A stretch of DNA of 18,561 bases from Candidatus Aenigmatarchaeota archaeon (GCA_016202845.1 JACQNW010000035.1:1-18561); one strand, 5' to 3'. Shown: positions 4,807 through 12,793, numbered from the stretch's first letter. A program made the numbers and translations. The notes: generated by a model from the letters alone, not told the origin.

Positions 4807-6081
4807 ATGCTTCGCTCTCATTATATAGCTGATGTAAACGCGGGAATGGACAGCCAGAAAGTCACCCTTGCCGGCTGGGTTGACACGGTCAGGGATGTAG
4901 GCAAGATAAAATTTTTGATTTTGCGGGACAGGACAGGAAAAGCGCAAATAGTTGTCAAGGATTTGTCAATGTTGCCTGATAACACGCTCAGGGAATCTGT
5001 AGTTTCTATTGAAGGCACGGTAAGCATGACAAAATCTTCAAAGGATTTTTCATGGGAACTTTTGCCTTCGACTATCAACATGCTTAATCCATCAGAAGCT
5101 CCATTGCCTTTGGATCCGAATGTCGAATCTGAATTGGAGACCAGATTGGACAACAGGTTTCTGGACCTGAGAAATCCAAAAATCCAGGCGATTTTCCGTG
5201 TTAAGGACGTTATCCAGAGATCATTTGTAAGGTATTTTGAGGATCATGGCTTTGTTCTTGTAAACGTTCCTTCAGTTGTAGCAGCATCTACAGAGGGCGG
5301 AACAGATTTGTTTCATGTGAAATATTTTGAAAAATCAGCTTACCTTTCCCAGTCGCCGCAGCTATACAAGCAGATAATGATGGCCACTGGTTTGGATAAG
5401 GTTTTAATACAAACGCCTGTCTTTCGTGCAGAAAAGCATAACACTACCCGCCACCTCAATGAAAGCACGCAGATGGATATCGAGATAGCTTTTGTCGAAA
5501 ATGAAGAGCCTGCACTTCATTACATGAAAGAAATTATCCAGTTCATTTACACTTCTATAATCAGGGAGTGCAAGCCGCAGCTAGAGATTTTGGGAAAGGA
5601 GTTGCATGTCCCGAGATCCACAAAAGTTATGACCTACGAGGAAAGCCTTGACCTGCTGGAGAAAAACGGGATAAAACTTTCTTTTGGCGACGATCTTACG
5701 CCGGAAGCAGAGCGGTTGCTGTGCACAATACATGATCCTGTCATTATAACAAAATGGCCAACAGATATCCGCGCATTTTACTCGATGCCAGAGCCTGACA
5801 ATCCAAAAATCTGCAGGGCATATGACATGCTTCTTGGGGGTGCAGAAGTCCTGTCAGGAGCGCAGAGAATTCACAAATATGACGACCTTGTAAAAGAAAT
5901 GAAGCGAAGAAAGTTAAATCCTGATAATTTCAACTTCTATCTTTCTGCCTTCAGGTATGGCATGCCTCCGCATGCAGGATGGTCCTTCGGTCTGGAAAGG
6001 CTGACAGCAAACATCCTTGGCCTGAAAAATATCAGGGAAGCTATGGTATTCCCTAGGGACAGAAATAGATTAGAGCCATAG
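4807..6081 (+). CDS. aspS: Aspartate-tRNA ligase, archaeal type
   Basis: This class IIb enzyme charges tRNA-Asp with aspartate in the cytosol. The 424-aa length fits the archaeal form, which lacks the bacterial insertion domain. An N-terminal OB-fold anticodon-binding domain ('VTLAGWVDTVRDVGKIKFLIL') is followed by the catalytic core: 'LDTRLDNRFLDLR'-like motif 1 region (here 'TRLDNRFLDLRNP'), 'EGGTDLFHVKYF', 'SPQLYKQIMM', motif 2 'FRAEKHNTTRHLNE' near residue 206, and motif 3 'GWSFGLERL' near 391, ending 'FPRDRNRLEP'. I chose the ATG at 4807, matching the usual short archaeal N-terminus (MLRSHY). The TTG at 4798 would overlap the protease gene. AAGGTTGA at 4795-4802 is a weak ribosome site. 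Whether it is discriminating or also charges tRNA-Asn cannot be told from here. Confidence 0.96.
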   Translation: MLRSHYIADVNAGMDSQKVTLAGWVDTVRDVGKIKFLILRDRTGKAQIVVKDLSMLPDNTLRESVVSIEGTVSMTKSSKDFSWELLPSTINMLNPSEAPLPLDPNVESELETRLDNRFLDLRNPKIQAIFRVKDVIQRSFVRYFEDHGFVLVNVPSVVAASTEGGTDLFHVKYFEKSAYLSQSPQLYKQIMMATGLDKVLIQTPVFRAEKHNTTRHLNESTQMDIEIAFVENEEPALHYMKEIIQFIYTSIIRECKPQLEILGKELHVPRSTKVMTYEESLDLLEKNGIKLSFGDDLTPEAERLLCTIHDPVIITKWPTDIRAFYSMPEPDNPKICRAYDMLLGGAEVLSGAQRIHKYDDLVKEMKRRKLNPDNFNFYLSAFRYGMPPHAGWSFGLERLTANILGLKNIREAMVFPRDRNRLEP

Positions 6082-6108
6082 TCTTTTTCTTTTCCGTGTT
6101 TCTTTTTT
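6082..6108 (+). terminator. T-rich terminator after aspS
   Basis: Directly after the aspS stop come three T-runs (TTTTT, TTTT and TTTTTT) interspersed with C, without a strong hairpin. This matches the oligo-T type of archaeal transcription terminator. Confidence 0.6.
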
Positions 6109-6129
6109 CCCCCCAGAAAATAATGGTAG

Positions 6130-6837
6130 CTAAAAATTAGTCGTGCCAGAAATCCTTCCGTCGTGTATTGTCATGCCGTTTAATTTTTCCGGCAGAAGCT
6201 TTTCCAAAGCGCTCTTGAAACATCCGCTAAAACAGGACAGTTCTTCTGTTTCTGGAGCAAAGTGAAGGTTGCTGCCCAATAAAATATATGCGCAGTCTGC
6301 AATGCTTATTGCTGTTGTGCCGGCTTTAAGCTCTAAAACAGCTTTCTGCCTTTTTTTGGCCTGGTATGGCGCTTCTTTGCTGTCAGTTCCAAAATCATCG
6401 ACTGCCATGCGCCCTGATCCGAAAAAATTGCTGCATAATGGAGAAGAATAAATCCCGTCGCCGTATGGATTGCTTTGAACGTCTACTAACCTGCTTCTTC
6501 GCAGGCTGTTTTCTTCTGTGCCTTCTGGAGAATACCTATGCGAACGGAATGCCTGTGAAATTACCCTGTAATTTGTTATGGCGCCGTTCAGAGGATCGAA
6601 TGTCGGGTAGCGTGTGAATCTTTTGCCATCTTCAGTCCATCGTTCTGATACTGGGCTGTGTGCAATCTGAATCAGAACTTCTTTTGTAGGGATTTCTGCG
6701 TCGTCCAAAAACATTATTCGACGTGTGACTGAAAGAATACCGTCGTATATTTTTGGCGGCTCCGTTAACCCTTTTGAATAAACCCATGCGCCGTCTTTCA
6801 GCTCTTCGACAAGCATGTCGCTTGTGGCTGTTGTCAT
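6130..6837 (-). CDS. Unrecognised soluble protein, 235 aa
   Basis: I do not recognise this protein. It has no signal peptide or membrane segment. Notable stretches are 'YRVISQAFRSHRYSPEG' near residue 90, 'NPYGDGIYSSPLCSNFFGSGR' near 122 and 'LELKAGTTAISIADCAYILLG' near 169. An Arg/His-containing strand followed later by a G-x-G-I-Y-x-S motif faintly recalls ADP-ribosyltransferase-like folds. The match is too weak to call. Three Cys are close together in the C-terminal half ('ELSCFSGCF' plus an earlier one). The ATG at 6837 is 25 nt from a TATA-like box shared with the divergent secreted protein at 6891. It converges on aspS. Confidence 0.8.
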   Translation of the reverse strand: MTTATSDMLVEELKDGAWVYSKGLTEPPKIYDGILSVTRRIMFLDDAEIPTKEVLIQIAHSPVSERWTEDGKRFTRYPTFDPLNGAITNYRVISQAFRSHRYSPEGTEENSLRRSRLVDVQSNPYGDGIYSSPLCSNFFGSGRMAVDDFGTDSKEAPYQAKKRQKAVLELKAGTTAISIADCAYILLGSNLHFAPETEELSCFSGCFKSALEKLLPEKLNGMTIHDGRISGTTNF

Positions 6838-6858
6838 TTCATTTTCATAACGCTTAAC

Positions 6859-6866
6859 TATAAATA
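6859..6866. promoter_or_regulatory. Shared bidirectional TATA-like box
   Basis: TATAAATA (centre about 6862) is 25 nt from the start of the minus-strand gene (6837) and 29 nt from the plus-strand start (6891). The 53 bp between the two ATGs hold no other good TATA box. Confidence 0.55.
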
Positions 6867-6890
6867 CCGCTTCTTTTCATATATCAATCA

Positions 6891-8156
6891 ATGGACCAGA
6901 AAATTCATATTTATGCGATGGCGCTTGCTGTCGTTCTTGTATTCGGCCTTCTTGTTTTTGAAAATTCGTTTAGCATCAATCTTACTGGGGAGGCGCGGCG
7001 AGGCTCGGGTACGTCCCCGCCGGACATTACAAATAAGCTGGTTTTTGTAGGAAATCCATCGGCTCAGCAATACCCGGGCAACAGCACAGGCATTATGGGC
7101 AATGCAACAGCGCGGTCAGTCTGGGACATGAAAGCGTTTGAAGGGCGGATTTATTTAGGGCAGGGCACCCCGGAGCTGGGCGGCCATATAGGAACCTATG
7201 TTTCGCCGATTGCTGTCTGGGCATACGAGCCTTCCACCAAGTCTTTTATAAAGGAGTCAGAGCTTTTTACAGAAGCAATAGTCCTGTACAAAACAGTTAG
7301 TGGCGTGTTGACTGTCCCAGGCGCTCATCACAGGGTATGGGACAGTTATGTGTTCAGGAAAGCAGGTGATTCTTGGGAGCAGTCGGGGTCCATAACCAAT
7401 ACAGAGATGCTTTTTGACGTTGATGAGTCGGGCAGCCTTTTGTTTTCAGCAGGCATGCCTATATCAGGCGGCGGGGTTTCGCCGGTAAAAAATTCTGAAA
7501 TTTTTTGCTGTTCCAACTGGATAGGTGTAACGCCGTTTCATCCCCCGAAAGGCGTTGACGGAGGATTGGCATTTGCTTATTTCAAGCTTAATAACAGCTT
7601 TTATGTGCAAACCATGATTGGCAGCAAGGAGGGCGTTTACATATACAAGGCTGACAGCGCGCAATTTGAGAAAATTACAGGAGCTGCTATGGCAAATAAA
7701 GGAGGGCGCTACTATTTTCGCATGATTCCGCCAGTTGTATATTTCAAGGATAAAATTTTGTACAGCGTTTCATACGCGACGTATGCAAGCGCAAAGCGCT
7801 CTGCCCCTATAGGCGTGTGGATAGCTTCAACCCCATTTGACTCTAAAAAAGCAGGCTTGCCTTCCGGCGAGACGCCGTGGGATATCTTGAAAATAACTGA
7901 TTCAAGCGGCATAGAGAAAATCCTGGTGCTGACTTCCACATACGATTCCACAACAGGCGCCTTCAAAAATAAGGTTTACAGCACCGCTGATTTGGCTGGC
8001 TGGAAGCCTGTTCTGCAGTTCACTTCTCCTTCAGTAGTTTATTCATTTGAGCGTTTCAATGGGGACGTGTATTTCGGCTATGGCGTATACGGCATAGGGG
8101 CTGCCAATTCAGGCGAAATATGGAAGTTGGCTTCTGCAGACGTTCCTGCCTTATGA
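6891..8156 (+). CDS. Secreted or anchored beta-propeller-like protein
   Basis: The 421-aa protein has an N-terminal hydrophobic segment at about residues 8-27 ('AMALAVVLVFGLLVF'). It may be a signal peptide or an anchor, and the remainder is predicted outside the cell. The body is beta-rich with recurring blade-like phrases: 'FEGRIYLGQG', 'SFYVQTMIGSKEGVYIYKA', 'FKDKILYSVSY' and 'FNGDVYFGYGVYGIGAANSGEIWKL'. This is the usual look of a beta-propeller. There are few Cys (only 'FCCSNW'), unlike the giant neighbours. 'SINLTGEAR' just after the hydrophobic segment resembles 'ATGLITGR' inside the 1728-aa protein. It precedes the two giant surface-protein modules on the same strand and shares the AAYCA-ATG context at its start with them, so a common surface role is plausible. 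The ligand is unknown. Confidence 0.9.
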   Translation: MDQKIHIYAMALAVVLVFGLLVFENSFSINLTGEARRGSGTSPPDITNKLVFVGNPSAQQYPGNSTGIMGNATARSVWDMKAFEGRIYLGQGTPELGGHIGTYVSPIAVWAYEPSTKSFIKESELFTEAIVLYKTVSGVLTVPGAHHRVWDSYVFRKAGDSWEQSGSITNTEMLFDVDESGSLLFSAGMPISGGGVSPVKNSEIFCCSNWIGVTPFHPPKGVDGGLAFAYFKLNNSFYVQTMIGSKEGVYIYKADSAQFEKITGAAMANKGGRYYFRMIPPVVYFKDKILYSVSYATYASAKRSAPIGVWIASTPFDSKKAGLPSGETPWDILKITDSSGIEKILVLTSTYDSTTGAFKNKVYSTADLAGWKPVLQFTSPSVVYSFERFNGDVYFGYGVYGIGAANSGEIWKLASADVPAL

Positions 8157-8227
8157 GAGTACCTCCGAAAGTGAAAACATAATGGCTTTGCAATACACGC
8201 AGGATGCATTGTCGTACTGATGACGGC

Positions 8228-8235
8228 TTTATTAA
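8228..8235 (+). promoter_or_regulatory. TATA-like box for surface module 1
   Basis: TTTATTAA is centred about 30 nt before the ATG at 8261. The start context is ATTAATCA-ATG, close to those of the genes at 6891 and 12817. Confidence 0.5.
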
Positions 8236-8260
8236 CAGCTTCTTTCCAATGTATTAATCA

Positions 8261-11200
8261 ATGAAATGGGCAATATTAATGGTAGCTATAGGATTTCTTT
8301 TAGCTTTTCAATCTAATTTTGTTGGCGCGCACAATGCTTTGATAATAGGGCATGAATGTGATTCTTATAATCATGGGGACGTGAAATGTGTTGTTAAAGA
8401 TCTAGAAGCATATGAAATCGGCGTGTGCGCGCCTTTGCCTGTCGGCGGCAGAATTTGGCTGCCGCCAAATGACGATAAAAGAATATTTGACGGCCTGAAT
8501 GAGTGCATTGATGAATGCATCTCTGATTATGATAGATGCATAGACAAAGTTCCGCCTAAGATTAATTCATCGTCATGCGGCGCAGTGGATCAGGCATGCT
8601 GTTCTGAAAGCAAATGCAATGAAGGGCTTTTATGCCACAACAACGTTTGTTCAGCCGAACTTTGTGCAGGCACGGATGAGTCGTGCGGCACCGCTGTATG
8701 TGAAAGCTGCAAAGATAAGTCAAAATTTTACAAAACCAATGAAGAGCTGCTTTGCACGGGGCCAAACATCCTGTTGGAAAAAGAAGAGGAGTACAGAAAA
8801 TATGTCTGTGTAAAGGAAGAAGCACAGGCATGCGGCGAAGTTCCGCAGGAAGAACCTGAAACAAAAACAACCTCAGAGTTTGTGGAATTTTGCAAATATG
8901 GATGCGGCACAGTGTCAGACCCTTCTGGTGCTTTTAGCGATATTTCATGCAGCCCTAACATGCCGCCTGTCATAACATCTGCCTTCTCATTGCAGGTCGC
9001 AAAGCGCGGGGAAAAAATAACAATTAACAGCACCGGCTACGATCCAAATGTAGTTTTTGAAAATGCAAACTCAACAAAACAAAAAAGGGAAAAAATATCG
9101 CTTGGCTGCTCTTCTGTCAGCAGCGAAACAGGCAGTTCAGAAGAGTTCGAAGATATAGGCTTCAATGCAGATATATGCGAACCTTTATTTTACCTGTTTT
9201 CAAACCCTTCCTGCACTTTCAATGTCCCAAAAACTGCTTCCGGCAATTTTAACATTTACTGCCGTGCTTTCGACGGCGAGTTATGGAGTGATGAAGAGCG
9301 GTCACTGTCGGTTTATGTTGATGCTGTTCCTCCAAAAATAGAAATTCTTTCGCCCGCTCAGGGCAGCATTCAGCAGAAAAATTTTGCTGTAAAGATAAAA
9401 GACACAGATGAGTCTGCGCTGGCTTCTTGCAGTTATGAGGCTTATACGGATGAAATTAAGACAAGAGAAATGACAGACAGGCCCTGCTCTGCAGATTTGA
9501 TTTTGACAGTGGGGCCAGGAAAGGATTGCCCTGTTCAGGGCTCCAATTCCTGCACACTGAAGTTGTACGCAAGCGACACTGCAAACAACACAGCAAAAGC
9601 AGAAAGGACTTTTTCCATACGCTATTTGTTTTCAAATATAACCTTGCCTGCAGCAGGAACTTACCAGCATAAGGATTTCAATGTTTTTGTTGTTGATACA
9701 AATCTTGCAGGTCCTGTCAGCAGATGTGAATATCGGGTAAGAGACCAATTAACAGCAGATTGGAGAGCAAGAAATTGCAGCGCTCCTGTAAAAATCACAG
9801 TTGGCGAACGAACAGGCGCCTCTGGCGCCCAAACACCAAGTGAAGAAAGCATTGATGGACATGACTGCGCCACTCAGGGCGAGGATGTTTGCATCGTTGA
9901 GGCAAGAGCATTCGCTAATTCAGGCGATGTTGAAATTGAAGGAGCAATAGTTTCCCGCACATTTAGCATTGATTATACTACGCCCTACTCAGAAATAACA
10001 TCGCCACAGAGCGGAGGAAACGACGCGTACGCGTCCATACACACTTGGATAGCTGATGATTTTTCTGTCCGGATCCTGGATAATGACCCTTCTGATCTTG
10101 GATTGTCAAAATGCGAATATTCTGTCTTGAGTAAAGGAATAGAAACAGTAGCGTGGACAGAAAGAACTTGCAATGGCAATGCCCAGATTCTTCTTGGCAG
10201 CGACTGCAAAGATGAAGGAGGCAAGTCATGCACTGTAAGGGCAAGGGCATTTTCTGTTTCAGGCAACAAGGGTTTTGAAGCTGAGAGAAATTTCAGCATC
10301 ATATTATCGGATGTAGTCCTTGACGGTTTTGCAACTCCTTTAGGGGTTGTGCAGACAGATACCGGCTTGATATTTTCAGGAACGCCCAGGCAATCATTGA
10401 ATCTGCCAATATTCCGCGTTTGCTCTGCCTCAGCTTCAGTATCAGAATGCAGGGACGCTTATTCTGTGTCTGTTGACAATTGTAATATTAATGGCAAATG
10501 TTTATGCGGGTCATTGAACAAGTTCAACTGCCCGTTGAAATGCAATGACAGAAGTGTGGATTTCTATTATCTTTCGACAGCTTTTGTCGGAAGCGGCCAG
10601 GTAGAGCTTGCGGCAAATATTTATTCTGCAGAATGCCCGTCTTTCCAGATAGATGAGCTGAATAAATGGCTTGCATCTTTCACTTCATGGGAGCAGCAGA
10701 TTTTTGTCATGCAACAGCAAAGCTATCAATTACTGCAGCAGGAACCGAATAACACAGAACTGCAAAATTCCTTTTACAAACTAACAGATGCATTGCTGTT
10801 GGTCACGGGACATCTGCAATACATGCAGGAAACTATGCAGGACTTGTCCGCCTCAAAATCCAAGTCTCTGATAATTGAATCGGAAAAGGTCAAACAGCAG
10901 CTGCTAAACATTTTGAATTCCATCGGTTTTGTGCCGACCCATATAGATGCTTCGATGGAAATTCCATACACGGTAAGGCTTAACGAGACTGTAAGCATAC
11001 CCGTTAGGGTGAGCAAGCAGGGAACGCTCGATGCTTATGCAAAAATTTCTTGTCTGGTAGCACCGCCTTCAGGAAATATAATTTCTAGAGAATCAAACTG
11101 CATTTCTTTGGCAAACTCAACGGCAACTTACAATCTGGAATTTTTGGCTGGCAAACAGGGGCAGTGGGATGTATACTGCAATATAGAAAATTCTTTCAAA

Positions 11201-12418
11201 AGAGACTGCGGGTTGTTGTTTCCAATAAAGAGCATAAATGGGTCTTTTTCAGCTCTTCCGCCTTTGGATTTATTTATTAAAAATGTTCAAGTCCCTGCAT
11301 CGGCAGAATTAAATTCCACCGTGACGCTTACAGTAGCAGTTGAAAATCCTGACGTCGATGACAGGTTTGCCAATGTTCAGTGTTCATTAGCGCAGCCTTG
11401 CTCAGCAAATTCAACATGCAGTTCTGTTATAGCAACATCTGACTGCAGTCGTGTCGGATACGGAGGATCAAAAGACATCATAATCAATGGTTTTGTAAAC
11501 AAAGTAGGAACTTGGACTGTTGGCATTTGTGTTTTAAAGGCGTCGACAAGAAGTGATTGTGAGGCTTCAACTATTCATAATATTTCCACAGTCAACAGGC
11601 AAATTTCTGTCCTTGCACCGCCAATAAAAGTGCTTTCTATTATACCGCAACAGGGTGATGTTCCTTATGGTTCAAATGCATCTGCAGTTATTTCACTGGA
11701 GAATTCAAGATCAAATAACTTCCCTGTTGTAAGCTCGTGCATTTACAGGAATTCTTTGCTCGCAGATGAAGCAAAAAACATTTCATCAATAGTGCCTGCG
11801 TCATCTGTCGCAACTATTAATGTTACAATTAAAGCAAACGCGACAGGCGCATGGAAAGTTTTGTCATGTTCAATCTATCTGGCATCTGGCTTAAAAGTTG
11901 AAGAGAGAAATTTGAATTCAACATTTAATGTGGGATTGCCGCCTGCTGTTTGCGGCAACAATGCATGCGAGCAGTCTGAAACTGCAGACAGTTGCCCTGA
12001 TGACTGCACGCCGCCTGTAAATAATAAGTGCGGCAATTTGATTTGTGAGCAAGGCGAATCTTTTGTGTCATGCAGCAGCGATTGCCTTGCGCCTAATACA
12101 TGCACGACAAATGCAGACACCCCGGGAACAAACGACAAGTGCTATTGCCAAAATACAGTTATATCAGGCTGCCCTTCAAGCTTTTCCTGTCAGGATCATA
12201 AATGCATTACAGCAGCCGCTCCGCCTGAATGTGTATTGGACGCAGACTGTGATGCAGCACAAGTTTGTACAAGCAGCAAATGTGTCGACAAGCCGACAGA
12301 GGAACAACCAAAAGGCCAGGGATTGGATTCAGGGGTAATTTTATTTATTGCAATAATTGTATTAGTAATACTAATACCAATAATAATATTCCTGCACCTT
12401 AAGCATGCGGTTGAGTGA
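8261..12418 (+). CDS. Giant Cys-rich surface protein, copy 1
   Basis: The 1385-aa protein has a signal peptide (about 1-23, cleavage after VGA), a Cys-rich N-terminal region (to about 230), and a beta domain from about 235 ('VAKRGEKITINSTGYDP'). Three Ig-like repeats of about 100-120 residues follow, from about 357, 458 and 576. Each carries a C-x-Y strand, a mid-repeat Cys (such as 'WTERTC'), 'G-x-DC' or similar, and a final 'C-x-(V/L)...FSI'. Then come a Cys cluster ('CLCGSLNKFNC', near 747), a helical, possibly coiled-coil segment (about 792-887), and CARDB-like beta domains (about 905-1220). CGN-type repeats ('CGNNACEQSETADSCPDDC', from 1231, and a second) are followed by a C-terminal membrane helix (about 1357-1379). 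Many N-x-S/T sites suggest glycosylation. It is about collinear with the protein at 12817. It is probably an anchored adhesin or envelope protein; the function is unknown. Confidence 0.93.
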   Translation: MKWAILMVAIGFLLAFQSNFVGAHNALIIGHECDSYNHGDVKCVVKDLEAYEIGVCAPLPVGGRIWLPPNDDKRIFDGLNECIDECISDYDRCIDKVPPKINSSSCGAVDQACCSESKCNEGLLCHNNVCSAELCAGTDESCGTAVCESCKDKSKFYKTNEELLCTGPNILLEKEEEYRKYVCVKEEAQACGEVPQEEPETKTTSEFVEFCKYGCGTVSDPSGAFSDISCSPNMPPVITSAFSLQVAKRGEKITINSTGYDPNVVFENANSTKQKREKISLGCSSVSSETGSSEEFEDIGFNADICEPLFYLFSNPSCTFNVPKTASGNFNIYCRAFDGELWSDEERSLSVYVDAVPPKIEILSPAQGSIQQKNFAVKIKDTDESALASCSYEAYTDEIKTREMTDRPCSADLILTVGPGKDCPVQGSNSCTLKLYASDTANNTAKAERTFSIRYLFSNITLPAAGTYQHKDFNVFVVDTNLAGPVSRCEYRVRDQLTADWRARNCSAPVKITVGERTGASGAQTPSEESIDGHDCATQGEDVCIVEARAFANSGDVEIEGAIVSRTFSIDYTTPYSEITSPQSGGNDAYASIHTWIADDFSVRILDNDPSDLGLSKCEYSVLSKGIETVAWTERTCNGNAQILLGSDCKDEGGKSCTVRARAFSVSGNKGFEAERNFSIILSDVVLDGFATPLGVVQTDTGLIFSGTPRQSLNLPIFRVCSASASVSECRDAYSVSVDNCNINGKCLCGSLNKFNCPLKCNDRSVDFYYLSTAFVGSGQVELAANIYSAECPSFQIDELNKWLASFTSWEQQIFVMQQQSYQLLQQEPNNTELQNSFYKLTDALLLVTGHLQYMQETMQDLSASKSKSLIIESEKVKQQLLNILNSIGFVPTHIDASMEIPYTVRLNETVSIPVRVSKQGTLDAYAKISCLVAPPSGNIISRESNCISLANSTATYNLEFLAGKQGQWDVYCNIENSFKRDCGLLFPIKSINGSFSALPPLDLFIKNVQVPASAELNSTVTLTVAVENPDVDDRFANVQCSLAQPCSANSTCSSVIATSDCSRVGYGGSKDIIINGFVNKVGTWTVGICVLKASTRSDCEASTIHNISTVNRQISVLAPPIKVLSIIPQQGDVPYGSNASAVISLENSRSNNFPVVSSCIYRNSLLADEAKNISSIVPASSVATINVTIKANATGAWKVLSCSIYLASGLKVEERNLNSTFNVGLPPAVCGNNACEQSETADSCPDDCTPPVNNKCGNLICEQGESFVSCSSDCLAPNTCTTNADTPGTNDKCYCQNTVISGCPSSFSCQDHKCITAAAPPECVLDADCDAAQVCTSSKCVDKPTEEQPKGQGLDSGVILFIAIIVLVILIPIIIFLHLKHAVE
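9815..9829 (+). repeat. GC-rich palindrome with TCT centre, copy 1
   Basis: GGCGCC-TCT-GGCGCC lies inside codons for 'TGASGAQ', at a loop where this paralogue has about 16 residues that the 12817 protein lacks. Confidence 0.5.
10014..10040 (+). repeat. Palindrome-bearing repeat, copy 1
   Basis: GAGGAAAC followed by the perfect 14-bp palindrome GACGCGTACGCGTC (10022-10035) and CATACA. About 25 of 27 bases match 18526-18552. It encodes 'GNDAYASIH', a segment absent from the paralogue. Confidence 0.65.
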
Positions 12419-12422
12419 TAAA

Positions 12423-12779
12423 ATGAATCTGCCAACAAATATGATTGTAATAGCAATAATTGTCGTGCTTGTCTTGGCTGTTGTTGGAGCATTCCTGCTG
12501 ACATCTGCAGGAGGGCAGAGCTCTTCAGCAGGCGCAAATAAAATTTTTGCAGAAGGTTGCCTGCGCTATTGCACTTCCTCTGCAGAGCAGAATTACCTGA
12601 ATGCCTATGAAATAAAGAAAAATGACCAGCAGTTTCTTAATGCGTGCGTGCAGTTGGGATACGGAACAGAGGAATTTCCTGTCCAGTGCCTTCAGCGCTG
12701 CGGTTGTGACTTGACAACAAGCCAGAATGAAATAAATACCCGCCTTCAGGAACTAATTACAAACGTAGAAACCGCATAA
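12423..12779 (+). CDS. Small pilin-like membrane protein, copy 1
   Basis: This 118-aa protein has an N-terminal hydrophobic helix (about residues 7-28, 'MIVIAIIVVLVLAVVGAFLL') after a short polar start, then a Ser/Gly linker. A conserved Cys domain follows, with 'EGCLRYCTSSAEQNYLN', 'FLNACVQLGYGTEEFPVQCLQRCGC' and a C-terminal helix. The shape resembles archaeal pilin-like or minor surface proteins. The Cys part should face outside if the helix is an anchor. I chose the ATG at 12423, which follows the giant gene's TGA by four bases; the paralogue has the same arrangement. 'GGTTGAGTGAT' just upstream serves as a possible ribosome site. Close linkage suggests a partner of the giant protein. Confidence 0.88.
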   Translation: MNLPTNMIVIAIIVVLVLAVVGAFLLTSAGGQSSSAGANKIFAEGCLRYCTSSAEQNYLNAYEIKKNDQQFLNACVQLGYGTEEFPVQCLQRCGCDLTTSQNEINTRLQELITNVETA

Positions 12780-12783
12780 AAAC

Positions 12784-12793
12784 CTTAAAATAC
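12784..12793 (+). promoter_or_regulatory. TATA-like box for surface module 2
   Basis: CTTAAAATAC is centred about 29 nt before the ATG at 12817, whose context is ATTAACCA-ATG. The second module therefore seems to have its own promoter. Confidence 0.5.

Noticed and set aside
7771..7800. Adjacent small palindromes CATACG-CGA-CGTATG and AGCGC-AAA-GCGCT in the propeller-like gene
   Set aside because: They are short (6- and 5-bp arms), lie in ordinary coding sequence, and there is no paralogue to show an insertion. Chance is likely.
8200..8240. CTGATGA resembling a C/D box sRNA
   Set aside because: Only one box is convincing; no correctly spaced partner D/D' boxes or terminal stem were found.
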